Assembly (NCBI RefSeq): GCF_018448785.1
Contig: NZ_JAHCLU010000008.1
Coordinates: 144,916-208,915 of the forward strand
DNA: 64,000 nucleotides
Direction: 5' to 3'
Source of the DNA: Halomonas jincaotanensis
Lineage (GTDB): Bacteria > Pseudomonadota > Gammaproteobacteria > Pseudomonadales > Halomonadaceae
Within the stretch, counting starts at the first letter, position 1. Every line of letters starts with the position of its first letter. Below the pieces are notes generated by a model, which had not been told where the DNA came from, made no database searches, and saw nothing but the letters and a program-made list of their open reading frames with translations. Positions 62,773 through 64,000 of the stretch are shown here, one piece after another. The position numbers and the translations under genes were made by a program.

Positions 62773-63828
62773 ATGAGCAAGTTCTGGAGCCCCGCAGTTC
62801 GTGAACTGACGCCCTATGTGCCTGGCGAACAACCCCGCGAACGTCTGATCAAGTTGAATACCAACGAGAACCCTTACCCCCCGGCATCCGGTGTTGGCAC
62901 CGTCCTGCGGGATTATCCCACCGATCATCTTCGGCTTTATCCCGATCCGGAGTCCCGTGCACTTCGCGATGCTCTGGCGACAAACCTTGGAGTTGAACGG
63001 AAAAACTTGTTCGTCGGCAATGGTTCCGATGAAGTGTTGGCCCTCGCCTTTCAGGCTTTCTTCTGTCAAGCCAGGCCTCTGGAGATGCCATCCATTTCCT
63101 ACAGCTTCTATCCCGTCTACTGCAAGCTCTACGGCATCGAAGGACTTATTCGCCCACTCGATTCGCAATGGCGAGTCGATCTCGATGATTTCGGCACCGA
63201 TGCCGGCGGCGTCATCTTTGCCAACCCAAACGCTCCCACCGGCCACGGCCACGGTAGGGAGGCCATCACCGGCCTGCTGCAACGAGTTACGGAATCGGTT
63301 GTACTGATCGACGAGGCTTACGTCGATTTCGGCGGCGAGAGTGCTGCGCCCTTGGTGACTCTTTACCCTAACCTGCTGGTCACCGGCACCTTCTCAAAGT
63401 CCCGCAGCCTCGCCGGCCTGAGGCTGGGTTATGCAGTAGGGTCTCAGGAGTTGATCGAAGGGCTCGAACGAGTCAAGAACTCCTTCAACTCCTATCCCGT
63501 CGATAGCTTGGCCAGTGCCGTCGCCATTGCCTCCCTTGATGACGACGAGCATTTCGAGGCGTGCCGTGAAGCAGTAGTTACGACACGCGAGCGCACCCGG
63601 ACTCGCCTCGAAAAACTGGGTTTCCGGATACTTCCTTCCCAAGCCAATTTCATCCTCGTCAGCCATCCCCAATTCGACGCGGCTCAGCTATTTGTCGGAC
63701 TGCGCGAGCGCGGCATCCTGGTCCGTCATTTCAACACACACGCCCTGCGTGACTTTATGCGTATCTCGATCGGCACTGATGATGAGATGGACAGCCTGGT
63801 GGAGACTCTCGAGTTATTGTGCGGGTAA
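62773..63828 (+). CDS. hisC: Histidinol-phosphate aminotransferase HisC
   Basis: A 351-residue PLP aminotransferase for the seventh step of histidine synthesis. It begins MSKFWSPAVRELTPYVPGEQ and has NENPYPPASGVG, FVGNGSDEVLALAFQAF, NPNAPTGHGHG, LIDEAYVDFGG, and the PLP lysine in TFSKSRSLAGLRLGYAVG. Length matches E. coli HisC (356). The gene is 7 kb from hisBHAF in the same direction but not part of that run. A 19-bp hairpin follows. Confidence 0.96.
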   Translation: MSKFWSPAVRELTPYVPGEQPRERLIKLNTNENPYPPASGVGTVLRDYPTDHLRLYPDPESRALRDALATNLGVERKNLFVGNGSDEVLALAFQAFFCQARPLEMPSISYSFYPVYCKLYGIEGLIRPLDSQWRVDLDDFGTDAGGVIFANPNAPTGHGHGREAITGLLQRVTESVVLIDEAYVDFGGESAAPLVTLYPNLLVTGTFSKSRSLAGLRLGYAVGSQELIEGLERVKNSFNSYPVDSLASAVAIASLDDDEHFEACREAVVTTRERTRTRLEKLGFRILPSQANFILVSHPQFDAAQLFVGLRERGILVRHFNTHALRDFMRISIGTDDEMDSLVETLELLCG

Positions 63829-63841
63829 AAGCACTCTCGCG

Positions 63842-63888
63842 CTCTCAAACATAACGCCAGGCCCTAGGGCTGGCGTTATGTTTGAGAG
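63842..63888 (+). terminator. Long hairpin terminator after hisC
   Basis: A perfect 19-bp stem, CTCTCAAACATAACGCCAG (63842-63860) with its complement (63870-63888), encloses GCCCTAGGG. T-rich DNA (TGTTGTCTACATTTTTC) follows on the plus strand. It separates hisC from the rRNA operon on the other strand. Confidence 0.8.
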
Positions 63889-63935
63889 TGTTGTCTACAT
63901 TTTTCTGTGTGAGTTTTTCTTTTCCGCACACGAGA

Positions 63936-63965
63936 GCCCCCCAGCATCGCGTGATGCTGGGGGGC
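63936..63965 (-). terminator. rRNA operon terminator hairpin
   Basis: A perfect 13-bp stem, GCCCCCCAGCATC (63936-63948) and GATGCTGGGGGGC (63953-63965), with loop GCGT. It lies 9 nt past the 5S 3' end on the minus strand. No T run follows directly. Confidence 0.7.
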
Positions 63966-63974
63966 CGGGAGAGG

Positions 63975-64000
63975 TGCCTGACGATGACCTACTCTCGCAT
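63975..64000 (-). rRNA. rrf: 5S rRNA, 3' end only
   Basis: The last 26 nt of a 5S rRNA read on the minus strand as ATGCGAGAGTAGGTCATCGT then CAGGCA, the usual 3' end of gammaproteobacterial 5S. The rest lies beyond the right edge, so an rRNA operon should follow there. Confidence 0.9.

Overview
The window is about 64 kb of GC-rich, densely coding chromosome from a gammaproteobacterium. The best guess is a member of the Halomonadaceae (Halomonas-like), inferred from gene content and gene order: FabY-type ketosynthase beside coaD, glnE-ilvE, polA-DUF2782-thrB, asmA-mutY-yggX near hisBHAF, TRAP and CUT2 importers, and MnmH/SelD. I see no transposase, integrase, prophage gene or CRISPR array, so this is mostly core chromosome with a few accessory transport and catabolic islands.

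Layout. 1-5.6 kb: a minus-strand operon for a CUT2 sugar-type ABC importer (binding protein, two permeases, double ATPase) ending in a maleylacetate reductase-like iron alcohol dehydrogenase cut by the left edge. 5.8-14.4 kb: ilvE, glnE, dgkA, a PBP4-type dacB, an SMR + PACE efflux pair with a divergent LysR regulator, and a divergent TrmB paralogue. 14.6-20.9 kb: fabY-coaD-ferredoxin, a MATE exporter, an AtoE-type fatty acid carrier and a thioesterase. 20.9-28.5 kb: a 43-residue entericidin-like lipoprotein, a TauE/SafE protein, a HIT protein, a NicO metal transporter with its DUF1007 partner, two tandem lipoproteins of unknown function, glycerate kinase, dps and pepD. 28.6-36.4 kb: tmcA, then a catabolic operon of a three-gene TRAP transporter, a HisD-like dehydrogenase and an SDR. 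This is the best candidate for an interesting pathway, possibly sulfonated C3 diol oxidation. 36.6-40.7 kb: an iron(III) ABC importer split over three transcription units, with a good Fur box. 40.8-47.7 kb: polA, DUF2782, thrB, speA and a FAH-family hydrolase. 47.9-48.3 kb: a Phe-Gln-Thr tRNA operon with recognisable promoter and terminator. 48.4-56.7 kb: yggX, mutY, asmA, a PanZ-like GNAT, hisB-hisH-hisA-hisF, DUF416 and an alkyltransferase-like protein. 56.8-64 kb: a GATase-like protein lacking its nucleophile, mnmH-selD, radA, an NlpE-like lipoprotein, an AEC carrier, hisC, and the 3' end of a 5S rRNA gene on the minus strand.

How the genes work together. Histidine synthesis (hisBHAF, hisC) is core metabolism, while the HisD homologue at 34.3 kb sits with transport genes and is probably catabolic. 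fabY and coaD overlap by four bases and may couple CoA supply to the start of fatty acid synthesis. selD and mnmH form a complete two-gene selenouridine module, yet both carry a substitution at a residue usually considered critical. Several regulatory structures stand out: a GNRA-capped hairpin between the TRAP binding protein and permease genes, a 20-nt palindrome before the HisD-like gene, four tandem 25-nt units between hisH and hisA, and strong hairpins after ilvE, dps, fbpA and hisC. All functions are inferred from reading the sequence; no database search was run.
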